A DNA stretch of 64,000 nucleotides. Origin: Streptomyces albus subsp. albus. Its GTDB lineage: Bacteria > Actinomycetota > Actinomycetes > Streptomycetales > Streptomycetaceae. A model generated the notes under the pieces. It was not told where the DNA came from, did no database searches, and saw only the letters and a list, made by a program, of their open reading frames with translations. A program made the position numbers and the translations under genes. Each line of letters starts with the position of its first letter. The stretch's first letter is position 1. The DNA is taken from positions 186,001-250,000 of the forward strand of contig NZ_JODR01000018.1 of NCBI RefSeq assembly GCF_000725885.1. The letters are read 5' to 3'. Of the stretch, positions 61,958 through 64,000 are shown piece after piece.

Positions 61958-63994
61958 GTGTTCACCCACGTACTGCGGCCCGGCGCGATCGGCTCGCTCC
62001 ACGTCGCGAACCGCCTCGTCATGGGCGCGATGCACCTCAACCTGGAGACCCTCGGTGACGGCGGCGCGGCCCTGGCCGCCTTCTACGCCGCACGGGCACG
62101 CGGCGGAGCCGGCCTCATCGTCACCGGCGGCTCGGCCGTCAGCCCCGTCGCCGCCGGCGGCCCCGGCTACAGCCACATCAACGACCCCGCCCACCATCCG
62201 GCGCTGCGCCGCGCCGCCGCCGCCGTGCACGAGGCCGGCGGCAAGATCGCCCTCCAGCTCTTCCACGCCGGCCGGTACGCGCTGCTGTCCGGCACCGGGC
62301 TGACGCCGGTCGCCCCCTCGGCCGTCCCCAGCCGCTTCGCCCGCACCACCCCCAGGGAACTGACCGACCAGGAGATCCGCGCCACCCTCGACGACTTCGC
62401 CCGCGGCGCGGCCACCGCCCGGGAACTGGGCTTCGACGCCGTCGAGGTGATGGCCTCCGAGGGCTATCTGCTCAACCAGTTCCTCTCGCCCCTGACCAAT
62501 CTGCGCACCGACGCCTGGGGCGGCGACGCCGCACGCCGCCGCCGCTTCCCCCTCGAAGTGCTGCGCGCCGTGCGGGAAGCCGCCGGCGAGGACTACCCCG
62601 TCCTCTTCCGCATCTCCGGCGCCGATCTGATGCCCGGCAGCAGCACGCAGGAGGAGACCGACGCCTTCGCCGTCGCCCTGGCCGACGGCGGTGTCGCCGC
62701 GGTCAACGTCGGCGTCGGCTGGCACGAGTCGCGCATCCCCACCGTCCAGTCGGCCGTGCCGCCCGGCACCTGGGCCGGGCACGCCGAAGCCGTCAAGAAG
62801 GCCCTGTGCGCCGCGGGCCACCCCGACCTGCCCGTCATCGCCTCCAACCGCGTCAACCGCCTCGACCAGGCCGAGGAACTGCTGAGCGGCGGCGGCATCG
62901 ACCACGTCTCCATGGCCCGGCCCTTCCTTGCCGACCCCGATCTGGTCGGCAAGGAGCGCGCCGGAGCCGGCCACCTCGTCAACGTCTGCCTCGCCTGCAA
63001 CGAGGCGTGCATCGACCGCTCCTTCGGCAGCGAACGCGTCTCCTGCCTGGTCAACCCCCGGGCCGGACACGAGGGCGAGTTCCCCGAGGAGCCCGTCGGC
63101 CCGGCCGGCCGCCGCAGCTACGCCGTCATCGGCGGCGGCCCCGCCGGACTCGAAGCGGCCCGCGCCCTGGCCGCGCTCGGCCACCACGTCGAACTCTTCG
63201 AGGCCGAGCGCGAACCGGGCGGCCAGTTCCGGCTCGCCCGGCAGGTCCCCGGCAAGGAGGACTTCGGCGCCACCGTCCGCTACTACACCGCCGAACTCGA
63301 CCGGCTCGGCGTGCGCGTCCACCTCGCACGGCGTCTCGGGCTCGGCGACACCGCGCTCCTGAGCCGCTTCGACGGAGCCGTCCTGGCCACCGGTGTGCAG
63401 CCCCGGCTGCCCGACATCCCCGGCTGGACCCTCCTGCCCACCCTCACCTATCCAGAAGCCTTCGCCCGGCCCGAGAGCCTCGGCGAACGTGTCGTCCTCG
63501 TCGGCGGCGGAGGCATCGCCATGGACCTCGCCCACCTGCTGACGGGCGACCCCGGCCCCACCGACCCCGAACGGTTCTTCGCCGCGCACGGGCTGCGCGA
63601 CAGCCCGCCGCCGGCCACCCCGCCCGCCCGGCACCGGCTCACCCTCGTACGGCGCGGCAGCCGCATCGGCTCCGGCACCTCGGCCAGCACCCGCTGGGTG
63701 GTGCTCTCCGCCCTCCGCGCGCACGGCGTGGAGACGGTCACCGGCGTCACGTACCAGGAAGTCACCCGCGAAGGGCTCGTGGTGCGGGACGCCGAGGACC
63801 GCGAGCGGCTGATCCCGGCCGACACCCTCGTCTTCGCCGCCGGGCAGGAGAGGGAACGGTCCGTGGTGCCGGCGCTGCGGGCCGCCGGGGTGCCGTTCGA
63901 GGCCGTCGGCGGCGCGCGCGACGCGAACGGTGTCAACGCCGTCCGCGCCACCGGCGAAGCCCTGCGCGCCGCACACCGCCTGGCCGCCCGCTGA
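61958..63994 (+). CDS. 2,4-dienoyl-CoA reductase-like FMN/FAD/4Fe-4S oxidoreductase
   Basis: A 678-residue enzyme with FadH/old-yellow-enzyme architecture. Residues 1-~330 are an FMN TIM barrel (RLVMGAMHLNLET, LQLFHAGRY, GFDAVEVMASEGYLLNQFLSP, HVSMARPFLADPDL). A [4Fe-4S] site follows (NVCLACNEACIDRSFGSERVSC, CxxCxxxCx11C), then FAD (VIGGGPAGLEAARAL) and NAD(P) (LVGGGGIAMDLAHLL) domains. FadH reduces 2,4-dienoyl-CoA to 3-enoyl-CoA; here it would reduce a cyclohexadienecarbonyl-CoA intermediate. The SPLTN loop region after NQF is usual. GTG start with CAGGAG. It ends six bases before the window edge, so further operon genes may follow. Confidence 0.88.
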   Translation: MFTHVLRPGAIGSLHVANRLVMGAMHLNLETLGDGGAALAAFYAARARGGAGLIVTGGSAVSPVAAGGPGYSHINDPAHHPALRRAAAAVHEAGGKIALQLFHAGRYALLSGTGLTPVAPSAVPSRFARTTPRELTDQEIRATLDDFARGAATARELGFDAVEVMASEGYLLNQFLSPLTNLRTDAWGGDAARRRRFPLEVLRAVREAAGEDYPVLFRISGADLMPGSSTQEETDAFAVALADGGVAAVNVGVGWHESRIPTVQSAVPPGTWAGHAEAVKKALCAAGHPDLPVIASNRVNRLDQAEELLSGGGIDHVSMARPFLADPDLVGKERAGAGHLVNVCLACNEACIDRSFGSERVSCLVNPRAGHEGEFPEEPVGPAGRRSYAVIGGGPAGLEAARALAALGHHVELFEAEREPGGQFRLARQVPGKEDFGATVRYYTAELDRLGVRVHLARRLGLGDTALLSRFDGAVLATGVQPRLPDIPGWTLLPTLTYPEAFARPESLGERVVLVGGGGIAMDLAHLLTGDPGPTDPERFFAAHGLRDSPPPATPPARHRLTLVRRGSRIGSGTSASTRWVVLSALRAHGVETVTGVTYQEVTREGLVVRDAEDRERLIPADTLVFAAGQERERSVVPALRAAGVPFEAVGGARDANGVNAVRATGEALRAAHRLAAR

Positions 63995-64000
63995 CCGCAC

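Overview
The window looks like chromosomal DNA of Streptomyces or a very close actinomycete. GC content is very high, coding frames have G/C at nearly every third position, GTG starts are common, and genes are often coupled by ATGA or GTGA overlaps. Gene families typical of the genus are present: a Ku protein with a basic tail, a two-domain small laccase, TerD, roadblock/LC7 proteins, a tripeptidyl-aminopeptidase-like hydrolase, and a MutAB-MeaB set. No rRNA, tRNA, CRISPR array or insertion sequence was recognised.

Left part (1-16.7 kb): an RsbW-like ATPase, a stretch of short GC-rich tandem repeats, a VOC-fold protein, then a minus-strand three-gene formate dehydrogenase operon (molybdopterin subunit with Cys in the selenocysteine position, iron-sulfur subunit, NrfD-type membrane subunit) next to ku. 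After these come a polyprenyl synthetase, a CapA-like lipoprotein, a secreted serine hydrolase coupled to a secreted peptidase-like alpha/beta hydrolase, and an amino acid permease.

Middle (16.9-41.4 kb): a GntP-type permease and the mutA-mutB-meaB operon (methylmalonyl-CoA/succinyl-CoA interconversion). Endonuclease V, a secreted DUF3828-like protein, and an MFS efflux pump with a possible leader-peptide attenuator follow. Next are a double-MerR regulator, a coupled pair ending in an AbiEii-type nucleotidyltransferase, and a MarR / broken hydrolase / MFS block that faces a thioesterase-phenylacetate-CoA ligase operon across an extended operator. Scattered metabolic genes come last (alcohol dehydrogenase, SDR, F420-dependent oxidoreductase, RidA, DUF1266).

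Right-middle (41.5-56.3 kb): a four-gene set with three roadblock/LC7 proteins, TerD, a secreted sugar-oxidation pair (ThuA/beta-propeller protein and a blue-copper plus 3-keto-disaccharide hydrolase protein) divergent from a laccase, a cold-shock gene with a structured leader, an MFS permease fused to a universal stress domain with its MarR regulator, a monooxygenase-fold protein, a lactate permease and a YchJ-like protein.

Right end (56.8-64.0 kb): the most notable locus. A 1008-residue protein fuses an EPSP-synthase-like domain, with altered PEP-binding residues, to an acyl-CoA ligase. It is translationally coupled to an acyl-CoA dehydrogenase and to an SDR with the Y-x6-K motif of enoyl reductases, and is followed by a 2,4-dienoyl-CoA-reductase-like flavoprotein. 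Together these match the logic of the shikimate to cyclohexanecarbonyl-CoA starter-unit pathway known from ansatrienin and asukamycin producers. A polyketide or omega-cyclohexyl fatty acid locus would be expected beyond the right edge.
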